Below are positions 49,211 through 58,685 of a stretch of DNA of 64,000 nt, piece after piece. The translations under genes and the position numbers were made by a program. Below the pieces are notes generated by a model. It ran no database searches and had not been told where the DNA came from. It saw only the letters and a program-made list of their open reading frames with translations. The stretch spans positions 62,001 to 126,000 of the forward strand of contig JAYENW010000001.1 of NCBI GenBank assembly GCA_034722275.1. The letters run 5' to 3'. The number at the start of each line of letters is the position of its first letter. Within the stretch, counting starts at the first letter, position 1. This stretch comes from M55B177 sp034722275. GTDB lineage: Bacteria; Chloroflexota; Dehalococcoidia; GIF9; AB-539-J10.

Positions 49211-50204
49211 TAGGGGCGAAAAGTAATTTGCCATAGCTTGGTATATTTTTTAGTTGCTTCCAGAGCGATTGATCGCTATAGGATCTTATAGCAACATAAC
49301 AGCCGCCGCATTGATTATTTTGAGAAAAATCTCTGATCATCTCCTTTTGGCTGGAATATTTGTTACGGTGGTGTGAACAGGGGACAAAGCTACCATCGGG
49401 CATTATGACGAAAAATCTCTTACCTGCCTGGCAATTTGCTATATATCCCTGTCTGAAGAACTTTAGAGTGTTTAACAACACCATTTTGGAGTTGGATATA
49501 TGCCTGTTTTGCTTTTTAAGTTCTATAAGCTCATTGATGTTCTGCTCTAACAACTCAAGCTCCTCTTTAGTATCAATACAGTAGTTCTCATCGCCTGTTC
49601 GCAGCGCAGTGTATGCACTGTAAGATATAGAAACGCCCCAATCCTTAGCTTTTTGTGCCAGGGATAGGATATCTCTTAAATTGGCTCTCGTTATTGCAGA
49701 GTTCAGAGTAATATTATGGTGGCCAAACTGGGCCAGCCTGGGGATGGTTTGGTTGAGGTGTTCGAATAGCCCGCGGTGTTGTCGGAACTCATCATGTCGC
49801 TCATCGGGGAAATCCAGTGATACTGAAAATTGATTTACTCCAGCTTCATGCAGTTCCAAGTAATTGCTTTCATTTAACAATACCCCATTGGTGACAAATA
49901 TCACATATGGTAATCCACCTGGTTGTTTTATAGCCCGGACTATGTCCACTATGTCTCTACGCAAAAGCGGCTCACCACCAGAGATTTGCACCACTGGTGG
50001 ATTCAGAAGTTTAGTCAATCTACCATACTCGTCCGGTCGAAGCTGTTTTTCATTCTTCCTTATGCCACCAAGATCGCAATGGTGGCAGTTACAATTACAA
50101 GAAAGTGTTACTTCGAAGGAGATGACTAAAGGATGATGGGTTATGTAGTTGCCAATTCCCTTTGCAGCGAGTTTAATCCCTTGCCAAGGAGAAAAATTGC
50201 TCAT
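49206..50204 (-). CDS. Radical SAM protein
   Basis: A 332-residue radical SAM enzyme with CX3CX2C motif SCNCNCHHC near residues 35-44, the SAM-binding VQISGGEPLLRRDI and a barrel (YVIFVTNGVLL, QFSVSLDFPDERHDEFR). Cys near the C-terminus (ANCQAGKRFF, VPCSHH, QCGGCY) suggest an additional cluster. The layout is of the MoaA/SPASM or HpnH-like type; the substrate is unknown. It ends 4 bp inside a tandem repeat shared with the ferredoxin gene, and lies 14 bp downstream of proC. Confidence 0.87.
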   Translation of the reverse strand: MSNFSPWQGIKLAAKGIGNYITHHPLVISFEVTLSCNCNCHHCDLGGIRKNEKQLRPDEYGRLTKLLNPPVVQISGGEPLLRRDIVDIVRAIKQPGGLPYVIFVTNGVLLNESNYLELHEAGVNQFSVSLDFPDERHDEFRQHRGLFEHLNQTIPRLAQFGHHNITLNSAITRANLRDILSLAQKAKDWGVSISYSAYTALRTGDENYCIDTKEELELLEQNINELIELKKQNRHISNSKMVLLNTLKFFRQGYIANCQAGKRFFVIMPDGSFVPCSHHRNKYSSQKEMIRDFSQNNQCGGCYVAIRSYSDQSLWKQLKNIPSYGKLLFAPR

Positions 50205-50218
50205 TCCTCAACCAGATT

Positions 50219-51043
50219 TTATTCTGGTGCTGCTTTCCTTTCATCAGGTGGTAGGGCAAGGAATTTGGCCTTGTTATAAGCGGCGGCAACAGCCTCCAGT
50301 ATGCTGGAGCGAAAAGCTCCTTTCTCTATCTGGAGGAGAGCTGCTGCTGTGGTGCCTCCCGGTGATGTAACCATATTCCTCAATTCAGCAGGGTGTTTGC
50401 TCATTTTGGGGATAGCCTGAGCAGAACCAAGTACAGTTTGCACTACCAACTTCTCAGCGATATTTCTTGGTAGGCCAATGTGTACACCGGCATCAACCAG
50501 AGTCTCCATGAAAAGGAAGACGTAAGCCGGGCCACTGCCGCTTAAAGCGGTTGCCATATCCAAATATTTCTCATCAGTAACATGAATTTCCTCACCTGAA
50601 GAGCTGAATATGGATTGAGCTATCTTTTTCTGCTCTTGGTTCACTTCAGTAGTTGCTGTCCATACCGTTATTCCTTTACCGATTTGTGCTGGCATGTTGG
50701 GCATGGCTCGAATTACAGCCATATGATTTAATCCCTGGGATAAGCTGGACAAACTGGCACCGGCTACTATAGATAATACGAGCTGCCCAGGAAGAATCTT
50801 TATACTTTTCATAACTTGAGGCAAGTCTTGAGGTTTCACTGCCAGAATGACCAAATCAGCATCCTTTATGGCTTTCTTATTATCGGTTAAAGTCCTAACC
50901 TTGTATTCCTTATTTAGCCACTCACGTCGAGAAGCACTGATGTCACTGACTTTCACATCTTGTGGATCAGCTATCCTTGCAGTGAGGAGAGACCTGATCA
51001 TTGCCTCCCCCATGGTTCCACCACCGATAAAAGCTATTCTCAT
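50219..51043 (-). CDS. proC: Pyrroline-5-carboxylate reductase
   Basis: A 274-residue ProC making proline from pyrroline-5-carboxylate with NAD(P)H. The Rossmann motif FIGGGTMGEAMIRSLL starts the protein; VILAVKPQDLPQVM, IRAMPNMPAQIGKGITVW, ALSGSGPAYVFLFMETLVDAGV and LRNMVTSPGGTTAAAL follow. The start overlaps the leuS stop (ATGA), so it is coupled to leuS. Confidence 0.95.
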   Translation of the reverse strand: MRIAFIGGGTMGEAMIRSLLTARIADPQDVKVSDISASRREWLNKEYKVRTLTDNKKAIKDADLVILAVKPQDLPQVMKSIKILPGQLVLSIVAGASLSSLSQGLNHMAVIRAMPNMPAQIGKGITVWTATTEVNQEQKKIAQSIFSSSGEEIHVTDEKYLDMATALSGSGPAYVFLFMETLVDAGVHIGLPRNIAEKLVVQTVLGSAQAIPKMSKHPAELRNMVTSPGGTTAAALLQIEKGAFRSSILEAVAAAYNKAKFLALPPDERKAAPE

Positions 51044-53484
51044 TTCACTACAATATTTATTACCCGCTTGGGAATATAAATAAGCTTGAGGAGATTCTTA
51101 CCCTCAGTGTATCCTTTGACACGTTGCCGCTCTAGTGTCATCTTTTTGGCCTCCTCTTCGCTTATGGAAGCAGGCACAAGCACTTTGTCCCTTAATTTAC
51201 CATTTATCTGGATTGCTAGAGTAATCTCCTCTTCTGTGGCTAGCTGCTCATCGAACTTCGGCCACAATTGGTTATGAATGCTATAAGAACGTCCTATTGT
51301 AGCCCATAGCTCTTCACTAATATGAGGGGCGGTAGGTGCCAGGAGAAGCAAAAGACGAGCGATGGCTTCTTGCCAGAGTTCTTGTGAGATATTTCTTGCT
51401 TCCTGAACTTTGGATAGATAATTGGTAAATTCCATAAGACGGGCAAGCATGGTGTTGAAACGGAAGTTTTCTAAATCTCCACTCACTCTTTTAATCGTCC
51501 TATGTATAATATGGCGAAGTTCTTTTTCTGCATCAGCCTCGACAGTCTGACTGACATATCCTGTGTTTACCAAATTCCATATCCTGTTTAACCACCGACT
51601 TATGCCTATGATACCTCTATCACTCCATTCGCCACCCGATTCCCATGGTCCAATGAACGTGAGATAGGCACGTACAGCGTCAGCTCCCAGCTTGGACACG
51701 TATTCATCTGGAGCAATTACATTGCCCTTTGATTTGCTCATCTTTCCACCACTGTAAACAATGGTGCCTTGGTTAAAGAGGCGAGCAAATGGCTCATCAA
51801 AATCAACTAGCCCCATATCCCGCAATGCTTTGATGAAAAAGCGTGCATAAAATAGGTGCATGACAGCATGTTCAGCACCCCCGGTGTATAAATCTACCGG
51901 GAGCCAGCACTTCACCTTTTCGGCATCAAAAGGAGCATCATCTATTTTGGGGCTGGTGTAGCGTAAGAAGTACCAAGATGAACACATAAAGGTATCCATG
52001 GTGTCGGTTTCCCTTCGCGCTGGTCCCGAGCACCGGGGACAGGTAGTGTTGACAAATTCGGGGCAATATTTCAGGGGTGATTCTCCTGTAGGCTTAAATT
52101 CAGCATCGGGAGGAAGCAGAACAGGCAGGTCTTTCTCAGGCACAGGAACTATGCCGCATTTATCACAATAGATTATGGGTATTGGTGCGCCCCAATACCG
52201 CTGCCGGGAGATAAGCCAATCACGGAGGCGATAGGTAACAGCATGCTTTCCCCAGCCTCTTTCTTCAAGCAAGTTGCAAATTGCTTCATATCCTTGCTCA
52301 TTTGATAATCCAGTGAATTGCCCTGAGTTGATCATTACACCTGGATCAGTATATGCTTGGCATAATTCGTTATCTATCCCTTCCTGGGGAGCGATAACTG
52401 GGCGAATGGGGAGATGGAACTTCCTGGCAAAATCAAAATCCCGCTCATCATGAGCAGGAACTCCCATTACAGCACCGGTGCCGTAAGACGGCAATACATA
52501 ATCTGTAATCCAAATGGGCACCTCCTCCCCATTTAATCTGTTGATGATATAGCTTCCTGAAAAAGCGCCCGTTTTCTCTCTATCCATGGCAGTTCTCATG
52601 TACTCAGCCTGCCGCTGACACCAATTAACATATTTTTCTACCTCAACTCTATGCTCTGGTGTAGTTAATTGTGGAACTAAAGGATGTTCTGGTGCCAGAA
52701 GAAGAAAGGTGACTCCAAAGATAGTATCAGGTCGGGTGGTAAACACTTTTATCTCTTTTTGCTCTGATGCGGTATGCTCAAGTGCGAAAGATATTTCAGC
52801 CCCTTCACTCTTACCAATCCATCTTTTTTGCATTACCTTTATTGGCTCTGGCCAGTCTATTTTGCTATGGTCGAGTAGCTCATCGGCATATTTTGTAATT
52901 TTGAAGAACCACTGTTCTAAATCTTTCTTGGTGACGGCAGTGCCACAGCGCTCACAAAATCCCTCTGCCACTACTTGTTCATTAGCCAACACTGTTTGGC
53001 ATTTGGGGCACCAGTTAACCGGTGCCTTGCCACGGTAAGCCAAGCCAGCATGATAAAACTTCAGGAAAAACCATTGTGTCCATTTATAATACTCGGGCAG
53101 ACAGCTAATCACTTCGCGGTTCCAATCATAGATTGCCCCCATACTTTTGAGCTGGCGGCGCATATTTTCTACATTTCTCATCGTCCATTCATGAGGATGG
53201 ATTCCATGGCTGATGGCTGCATTTTCTGCAGGCAATCCAAAGGCATCAAAGCCCATGGGATGCAGCACGTTGTAACCTTGCATCCTCTTGAATCTGGCAT
53301 AAATGTCTGAAGGTGCCATAGCGTACCAATGTCCAATGTGAAGGTCCCCCGAAGTGTAAGGAAACATAGTCAAGGCATAAAATTTTTGCTGTTTGGCATC
53401 TTCCTTTACCCTGTAAAGTCGGCTGGCTGACCACCTTTCCTGCCATTTTTTCTCAATTTGCTGTGGGTTGTATCTGCGAGCCAT
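51040..53484 (-). CDS. leuS: Leucyl-tRNA synthetase
   Basis: An 814-residue class I synthetase. HIGH motif in DLHIGHWYAMAPSD, a zinc-finger region with CPKC and CERC, the CP1 editing domain (TRPDTIFGVTFLLLAPEHPL, GTGAVMGVPAHDERDF), KMSKS in GGKMSKSKGNVIAPDEY and an anticodon-binding C-terminal region. A hairpin with a following T-rich stretch on the minus strand lies about 110 bp upstream (53594-53633). Confidence 0.97.
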   Translation of the reverse strand: MARRYNPQQIEKKWQERWSASRLYRVKEDAKQQKFYALTMFPYTSGDLHIGHWYAMAPSDIYARFKRMQGYNVLHPMGFDAFGLPAENAAISHGIHPHEWTMRNVENMRRQLKSMGAIYDWNREVISCLPEYYKWTQWFFLKFYHAGLAYRGKAPVNWCPKCQTVLANEQVVAEGFCERCGTAVTKKDLEQWFFKITKYADELLDHSKIDWPEPIKVMQKRWIGKSEGAEISFALEHTASEQKEIKVFTTRPDTIFGVTFLLLAPEHPLVPQLTTPEHRVEVEKYVNWCQRQAEYMRTAMDREKTGAFSGSYIINRLNGEEVPIWITDYVLPSYGTGAVMGVPAHDERDFDFARKFHLPIRPVIAPQEGIDNELCQAYTDPGVMINSGQFTGLSNEQGYEAICNLLEERGWGKHAVTYRLRDWLISRQRYWGAPIPIIYCDKCGIVPVPEKDLPVLLPPDAEFKPTGESPLKYCPEFVNTTCPRCSGPARRETDTMDTFMCSSWYFLRYTSPKIDDAPFDAEKVKCWLPVDLYTGGAEHAVMHLFYARFFIKALRDMGLVDFDEPFARLFNQGTIVYSGGKMSKSKGNVIAPDEYVSKLGADAVRAYLTFIGPWESGGEWSDRGIIGISRWLNRIWNLVNTGYVSQTVEADAEKELRHIIHRTIKRVSGDLENFRFNTMLARLMEFTNYLSKVQEARNISQELWQEAIARLLLLLAPTAPHISEELWATIGRSYSIHNQLWPKFDEQLATEEEITLAIQINGKLRDKVLVPASISEEEAKKMTLERQRVKGYTEGKNLLKLIYIPKRVINIVVK

Positions 53485-53593
53485 ATCAGCAGAAAGTTTA
53501 ACTTAATCCCAAATAAATTAAAAGCTTACCATTCTCTCAGAAGGTGTAAGGGTGTGGAAACTGATTTCTCTCGAGTTGGTGTTTAAAAGATAA

Positions 53594-53633
53594 CCCCCGT
53601 TGCCTCTCTCAGTTTAGAAAAAGGCTACGGGGG
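53594..53633 (-). terminator. Hairpin terminator or leader structure before leuS
   Basis: On the minus strand CCCCCGTAGCC and GGCAACGGGGG pair over 11 bp with one mismatch around an 18-nt loop, followed by TTATCTTTT. It probably terminates the upstream 47-codon gene; as an alternative it could attenuate leuS. T-box hallmarks were not found. Confidence 0.55.
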
Positions 53634-53673
53634 CGAGCACATCTCCTGGAATCTTTAGAGAAAGTGTGAATAC

Positions 53674-53817
53674 TTAAGCTTTTCCGATTCTGAATACTTT
53701 GGTGCCGCAAACTGGACACACACCCTGTACTGCCGGCCTGCCATTCTTAAGTGTAATCTGTCGTGGGTTTTTAATTTCTCTCTTCTGCCTGCATTTCATA
53801 CAATACGCTGTGGCCAT
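53674..53817 (-). CDS. DUF5679 zinc-ribbon mini-protein
   Basis: A 47-residue protein with two CxxC pairs (YCMKCRQKREI near residues 5-15; GVCPVCGTKVFRIGKA at the end) and the central KNPRQITLKNGRPAVQG. This is the DUF5679 family, a small probable zinc-binding protein common in Chloroflexota and Actinobacteria; function unknown. GGAGG is 6 nt before the ATG. It lies upstream of leuS on the same strand, with a terminator-like hairpin between. Confidence 0.82.
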   Translation of the reverse strand: MATAYCMKCRQKREIKNPRQITLKNGRPAVQGVCPVCGTKVFRIGKA

Positions 53818-54002
53818 TATTCCCTCCTTCCAGCTTCATTTACCCTTATTGTTACTACATGAATGGTGTATTTGTCAATACCTTTTATCTTTTTTTGGGA
53901 TTTTTTATTTCTTCTTCTCTTAATTTATTATAAAATATTGTTTTAATTGAACCAGAAGGTATTGCTGTTCTTCTATCTGGATATAAATTAGGAGGCGAAA
54001 CA

Positions 54003-56426
54003 ATGAAGTTTGTGAAATGGTTTGAAGAAATTAAAGCAAAGGATGTAGCCTTGGTAGGGGGTAAAAATGCATCGCTTGGCGAAATGATAACGAATTTGAA
54101 TAAGAAAGGCGTGAATGTTCCTTCCGGATTTGCTGTTACTGCTGGAGCATATAAGTATGTGATAGAGAAAGCAGCCCTGGACTCAAAAATTAGAGACACT
54201 TTGGTGGATTTAGATACACATGATATGGAAAATTTATCGAAGAAGGGAGAAAAGATAAGAGATCTGATAAGAAATGCGCCTTGTCCTGAAGAGGTGGAAG
54301 AAGAAATAAGAATTGGCTATCGTGAGATGGAAAAGAAATATGGTGAAAGTGTTGATGTTGCTGTGAGAAGCAGCGCAACTGCGGAAGATCTGCCTACAGC
54401 TTCATTTGCGGGACAACAGGAAACTTATTTGAATATCCGCGGTGAAGATGAGTTAGTAAAAAAGATTATGGAATGCTTCGCATCTTTATTCACAAACAGG
54501 GCAATATCCTATCGAGTGGATAAAGGATTTGATCATTTAAGCGTTTATCTCTCTGTAGGAGTGCAAAAGATGGTTCGCTCTGATTTAGCCTGTTCTGGTG
54601 TTATCTTTTCCATAGATACTGAATCGGGTTTCAAGGATGTGGTTTATATAACCGGTGCCTATGGTCTGGGAGAGAATGTTGTACAGGGAATTGTGAATCC
54701 AGACCAGTTCTATGTTTTTAAACCTACTTTGAAGAAAGGGTTCAGATCGGTTGTGGAAAAGGCGGTGGGAACCAAGGCAAAGAGATTAGTTTATAGGAAA
54801 GCTGGTCTGGGAACAGAGCAGAAAATGGTCAAAGCGGAGGAGTGTAGAAAATTCGTATTGAGCGATGACGAGGTTCTTACACTGGCAAGATGGGCTTGTA
54901 TCATAGAGGATCATTATGGAACACCCATGGATATTGAGTGGGCTAAGGATGGGATAACCCAGGAACTTTTTATAGTTCAAGCTAGACCGGAGACAGTACA
55001 TTCACAAGATAAGCTCGCCCGGCTCGAAACCTATGTACTTGAGGAGGAGGGAAATTTGTTGCTTAAGGGGGAGGCGGTGGGCACAAAGATAGGCTCTGGT
55101 GAAGTGAATACCATAGAAGACAGCAGTGCGATTCGAGAATTCAAGAGTGGTCAGGTTTTGGTTACTGATATGACAGACCCTGACTGGGAACCTATAATGA
55201 AAGTTGCCGGGGCGATAGTTACTAACAAAGGTGGGAGAACCTGCCACGCAGCCATAGTTAGTCGCGAACTTGGGGTGCCTTGCGTAATTGGCAGTGGTAT
55301 TGCAACGGAAGTTCTGAAGGATGTTAAGGAAGTCACAGTGGATTGTTCGCAAGGTGAAGGTAGAATATATGCCGGTAAATTAAAATACAGGATTGATGAG
55401 GTAGCGTTAGATACACTTCCGAGATCGCGTACCAAGGTAATGATGAACTTTGGTATTCCTGGTGGTGCCTTTATTCAAGGTCAAATCCCCAATGATGGCG
55501 TAGGTTTAGCCAGAGAAGAGTTCATCATCAATTCCTATATCGGCATACATCCAATGGCACTGATAGGATACAATACACTGAAGGCGGCTGCAGAGGGAGA
55601 TAAGAAGGTAGCCAAAGTGGTTAAAGCGATAGATGAGAGAAGTGCATTGTATCAAGATAAAGCGCAGTTCTTCGTCGACAATCTAGCAATGGGGATAGCG
55701 AAGATAGCAGCAGGGTTTTATCCCGATGATGTTATCGTTCGTTTTTCTGATTTCAAGACAAATGAGTATGCCAATTTGATTGGTGGATATCTGTATGAGC
55801 CAGAAGAAAGTAATCCCATGATAGGTTGGAGAGGTGCATCTCGTTACTATGATGAAAGCTTCAAGCCTGCATTTGGTTTAGAATGCAAAGCGATAAGAAA
55901 AGTGAGGGATGAGATAGGGTTGACGAATGTGAAGGTGATGGTTCCTTTTTGCAGGACACCGGAAGAGGGTAGACAAGTAATAAAGGCAATGGCTGATTTT
56001 GGTCTCAAACAGGGAGAGAATGGATTGGAAGTGTATGTGATGTGCGAAATTCCATCAAATGTGATTTTAGCGGAAGAATTTGCAGATGTATTTGATGGGT
56101 TCAGTATTGGGTCAAACGACTTGACGCAATTGACGCTTGGTTTAGACAGGGATTCTGGCCTTGTTGCGCACATCTTCGATGAAAGAAATGAGGCAGTGAA
56201 ATGGTTGGTGAACCATGTTATAAAGGCTGCACATCGTCATAAACCAAGACGCAAGATAGGGATATGTGGTCAAGCTCCGAGCGATTTCCCTGAATTTGCC
56301 GAGTTTCTGGTTGAGTGTGGGATAGATTCGATGTCTTTGAACCCGGATGTTGTGCTGTCAACAAGGTTAAATGTAGCCAATGTGGAAAAACGGATAAAAG
56401 CGGAGAGGCAAAAATTAGTGAAGTAG
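54003..56426 (+). CDS. ppsA: Phosphoenolpyruvate synthase
   Basis: An 807-residue PEP synthase. The N-terminal nucleotide-binding domain begins MKFVKWFEEI...VGGKNASLGEM and has VAVRSSATAEDLPTASFAGQQ; the swivelling phosphohistidine domain has GGRTCHAAIVSRELGVPCV; the C-terminal PEP-binding TIM barrel ends with SIGSNDLTQLTLGLDRDSG and GICGQAPSD. The enzyme turns pyruvate and ATP into PEP, AMP and Pi for gluconeogenesis. The length suits PpsA rather than PPDK (about 870). GGAGG 7 nt before the ATG. Confidence 0.93.
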   Translation: MKFVKWFEEIKAKDVALVGGKNASLGEMITNLNKKGVNVPSGFAVTAGAYKYVIEKAALDSKIRDTLVDLDTHDMENLSKKGEKIRDLIRNAPCPEEVEEEIRIGYREMEKKYGESVDVAVRSSATAEDLPTASFAGQQETYLNIRGEDELVKKIMECFASLFTNRAISYRVDKGFDHLSVYLSVGVQKMVRSDLACSGVIFSIDTESGFKDVVYITGAYGLGENVVQGIVNPDQFYVFKPTLKKGFRSVVEKAVGTKAKRLVYRKAGLGTEQKMVKAEECRKFVLSDDEVLTLARWACIIEDHYGTPMDIEWAKDGITQELFIVQARPETVHSQDKLARLETYVLEEEGNLLLKGEAVGTKIGSGEVNTIEDSSAIREFKSGQVLVTDMTDPDWEPIMKVAGAIVTNKGGRTCHAAIVSRELGVPCVIGSGIATEVLKDVKEVTVDCSQGEGRIYAGKLKYRIDEVALDTLPRSRTKVMMNFGIPGGAFIQGQIPNDGVGLAREEFIINSYIGIHPMALIGYNTLKAAAEGDKKVAKVVKAIDERSALYQDKAQFFVDNLAMGIAKIAAGFYPDDVIVRFSDFKTNEYANLIGGYLYEPEESNPMIGWRGASRYYDESFKPAFGLECKAIRKVRDEIGLTNVKVMVPFCRTPEEGRQVIKAMADFGLKQGENGLEVYVMCEIPSNVILAEEFADVFDGFSIGSNDLTQLTLGLDRDSGLVAHIFDERNEAVKWLVNHVIKAAHRHKPRRKIGICGQAPSDFPEFAEFLVECGIDSMSLNPDVVLSTRLNVANVEKRIKAERQKLVK

Positions 56427-56650
56427 TATGATATTTATCTAAAAAGCGTGCTATGCACTAAATTGAGGATCGTAGCTTAACGCGCTGTAAAGATGATGAC
56501 TGCATGGTTGGTGAGCTTAATGTACGTGAGAAGCATCAGCGACAACTTGTTTTCAATATGACCTTGAGTGTATTACTTATTCTAAAGCTTCCCTTTGGAT
56601 GAAACATAGGATGCAGATTTTCGTTGTCTTTTTGAGAGGTCACTGTGTCA
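56427..56650 (+). other. Gap between ppsA and the dgt remnant
   Basis: No intact gene. One open stretch near 56490-56600 (RCKDDDCMVGELNVREK...) and another just after could be the decayed 5' part of the dgt gene whose 3' part is recognisable downstream, but I cannot align them with confidence. Confidence 0.4.
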
Positions 56651-56886
56651 CGAGACTTACCCACACACTATCGTGGCGCCTTCAAACATAACGAGCAAAG
56701 CTTGCAAGTAATTGATTTATTAAAAAAGGGAGAGAAGAGCTAGATCTTATCTGGGAATGTCAAGTAGAAAAATAACAAGCATGGTAGCTTATCTTAAGTC
56801 GATATTGAACATCCATAGTCGTTGATTATATTTCTGGTATGACTGACCAGTATGCATTGCGATTTCCTGGAGAAATATCTTTATGA
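56651..56886 (+). pseudogene. Remnant of a dGTP triphosphohydrolase-like gene (dgt)
   Basis: Fragments in shifting frames read like the Dgt HD-domain family: RGAFKHNEQSLQVIDLLKKG, then a frame change to ELDLIWECQVEK, and after a gap VVDYISGMTDQYALRFPGEI. The family has FxHNEQSLRVVD...LNLTWE and a C-terminal DYIAGMTDRYAL. Large internal parts, including the metal-binding HD motifs, are missing. The remnant's stop overlaps the dnaG ATG (ATGA), preserving the old translational coupling. A functional copy would have to lie elsewhere. Confidence 0.72.
56805..56832 (+). promoter_or_regulatory. Possible dnaG-rpoD promoter within the dgt remnant
   Basis: TTGAAC (56805-56810) and TATATT (56827-56832) are 16 bp apart, giving a transcription start near 56839 and a leader of about 44 nt. 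It overlaps decayed dgt codons, so it may be fortuitous. Confidence 0.35.
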
Positions 56887-58685
56887 GCATAATCTCTGAA
56901 GTAAAACAAAGAACAGATATTGTGGAACTTGTCGCACAGTATGTCCCCTTGCAGAAGGCGGGGCGCAATTATAAAGCTTTGTGCCCTTTCCATAATGAGA
57001 AAACCCCTTCGTTTTTCATTTTCCCTGAGCAGCAGACCTGGCATTGCTTTGGTGCCTGTGGCACTGGAGGCGACGTTTTCTCTTTCCTTATGAAGAAAGA
57101 AGGAATTGATTTTGGTCAAGCTCTCCGTATCTTGGCGCAAAAGGCTGGTGTAGCTTTGAGTCCTGAGAGAGCAGATAAGGCTGAGGACAAAGAAAAGGAG
57201 AAGTTAGTTCAGGTCAATGAAGCAGTAACCGAATATTATCATTCCTTGTTGTTAGATAGTAGGGAAGGTGAGATAGCCAGAAGATATCTGGCCAAGAGGG
57301 GAATTAGTGGAGAAACCATAGAAAAATTTCGCCTCGGCTTCAGTCTCAATAATCGAGAAGCGGCTAAGCAATATTTAATGAATAAAGGGTATGAGGAAAA
57401 AGATCTAGTCAAAGTTGGCTTACTAATAGAAAAGGAGGGCGGAAATAGCTACGATCGCTTCTATAATCGACTGATGTTTCCTATCTGCGATATCCGGGGA
57501 CGGGTTATCGGATTTGGTGCTAGGGTTTTGGATAATGCCTTACCTAAATATATCAACTCCCCCCAAACAGCAATCTTTGATAAGAGCACTAGCTTGTATG
57601 GTATTGACAGGGCCCTATCCATGGTTGGAGAGAAGCACTCCATAATAATTGTGGAGGGCTATATGGATGTTCTCCCACTTCACCAACATGGCTGGCAAAA
57701 TGTGGTAGCCTCGATGGGGACGTCCTTAACCATAAAGCAGGTCGATGTTCTCAAAAGATTAACTAAAAATATCACTTTAGCCCTTGATGCTGATATAGCA
57801 GGGAAGGAAGCTACCTTGCGTGATGGAGGGATATTATCTAGTTTGGAGACGGTTGTTTATTCCTTAAATCCGGATAAAAAACTAGTACCGGCACCAGGGT
57901 GGATATTATCTGGATTAGTTGAGAGTGAAAACATCCTTGATGCTGAGATAAAGGTCATTCCCTTACCGCCGGGCAAAGACCCTGATGAAGTGATAAGCGA
58001 AAGCCCCACCCTGTGGCAAAATTTGGTAAAGCAAGCTCTTCCCGTAGTGGATTTTGCCTTTGATGTTGTGATAAACAAAATAGATGTTAATAAAGCGGCA
58101 GATAAATCTCTGGCCGTACAGAAGTTATTGCCCTTGATTGAGGGAATAAAGGATCCCTTCAGGCAAGCCCAGTATATTGAAAGGCTGGCAAAGGAGCTCA
58201 AGGTCAGTGAGTCTGACATCCGAGCACATGTAAAGAAATCAAGGAATATCGGAAGGAGACGAAAAACTGATGCTGGCCAAGAGCAATCGCGCTTTTCTCG
58301 TCATCTTGTCTCCAGTGCTATTGAAGAATACTGCTTGGCGCTGCTATTCCAATATCCTGAACTTCGCCAGCTATCTCAAGAACTCGTGCCCCAATGCTTT
58401 CAACACACCGAAAATCATGAGCTTTTTACTCGTTGGCAACATTGTTGTGATATCTCCCATCTTGAGAATGAGCTTGACGAAAGCCTATTAGAACATTTAT
58501 ACTATTTGTTGCATAAGGATTTTCCTCCTCCAGTATGGCAAAGTGACAAGGAACGCCAGCGTGTTTTTCGCGATTGTATCCTGCGTCTGCAAGAGAAGTT
58601 AGCCCGAACATTGGAAGAAGAGGGGGTAGATTCTAGTCAACAGCTTAAAGAAATTTTTCTCAGGAGGACAAAGAGAGTTAAATAA
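56883..58685 (+). CDS. dnaG: DNA primase
   Basis: A 600-residue primase that makes RNA primers at the replication fork. N-terminal CHC2 zinc finger (ALCPFHNEKTPSFFIFPE, then WHCFGACGTGGDVFSF; the second half is CX3C rather than CX2C, a variant that may be lineage-typical), catalytic core (YPICDIRGRVIGFGARVL), TOPRIM acidic motifs (IIVEGYMDVLPLHQHG, LALDADIAGKEA) and a C-terminal helicase-binding region. GGAG 10 nt upstream. The stop overlaps the rpoD start (TAATG), forming a dnaG-rpoD unit without rpsU. Confidence 0.95.
   Translation: MSIISEVKQRTDIVELVAQYVPLQKAGRNYKALCPFHNEKTPSFFIFPEQQTWHCFGACGTGGDVFSFLMKKEGIDFGQALRILAQKAGVALSPERADKAEDKEKEKLVQVNEAVTEYYHSLLLDSREGEIARRYLAKRGISGETIEKFRLGFSLNNREAAKQYLMNKGYEEKDLVKVGLLIEKEGGNSYDRFYNRLMFPICDIRGRVIGFGARVLDNALPKYINSPQTAIFDKSTSLYGIDRALSMVGEKHSIIIVEGYMDVLPLHQHGWQNVVASMGTSLTIKQVDVLKRLTKNITLALDADIAGKEATLRDGGILSSLETVVYSLNPDKKLVPAPGWILSGLVESENILDAEIKVIPLPPGKDPDEVISESPTLWQNLVKQALPVVDFAFDVVINKIDVNKAADKSLAVQKLLPLIEGIKDPFRQAQYIERLAKELKVSESDIRAHVKKSRNIGRRRKTDAGQEQSRFSRHLVSSAIEEYCLALLFQYPELRQLSQELVPQCFQHTENHELFTRWQHCCDISHLENELDESLLEHLYYLLHKDFPPPVWQSDKERQRVFRDCILRLQEKLARTLEEEGVDSSQQLKEIFLRRTKRVK

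Noticed and set aside
53485..53673. T-box riboswitch upstream of leuS
   Set aside because: The T-box core sequence and specifier-loop arrangement are not recognisable; only a terminator-like hairpin is visible.
56490..56650. A transposase or zinc-finger remnant (CKDDDC stretch)
   Set aside because: No family could be recognised and the neighbouring sequence is a dgt remnant; treated as undetermined decayed DNA.
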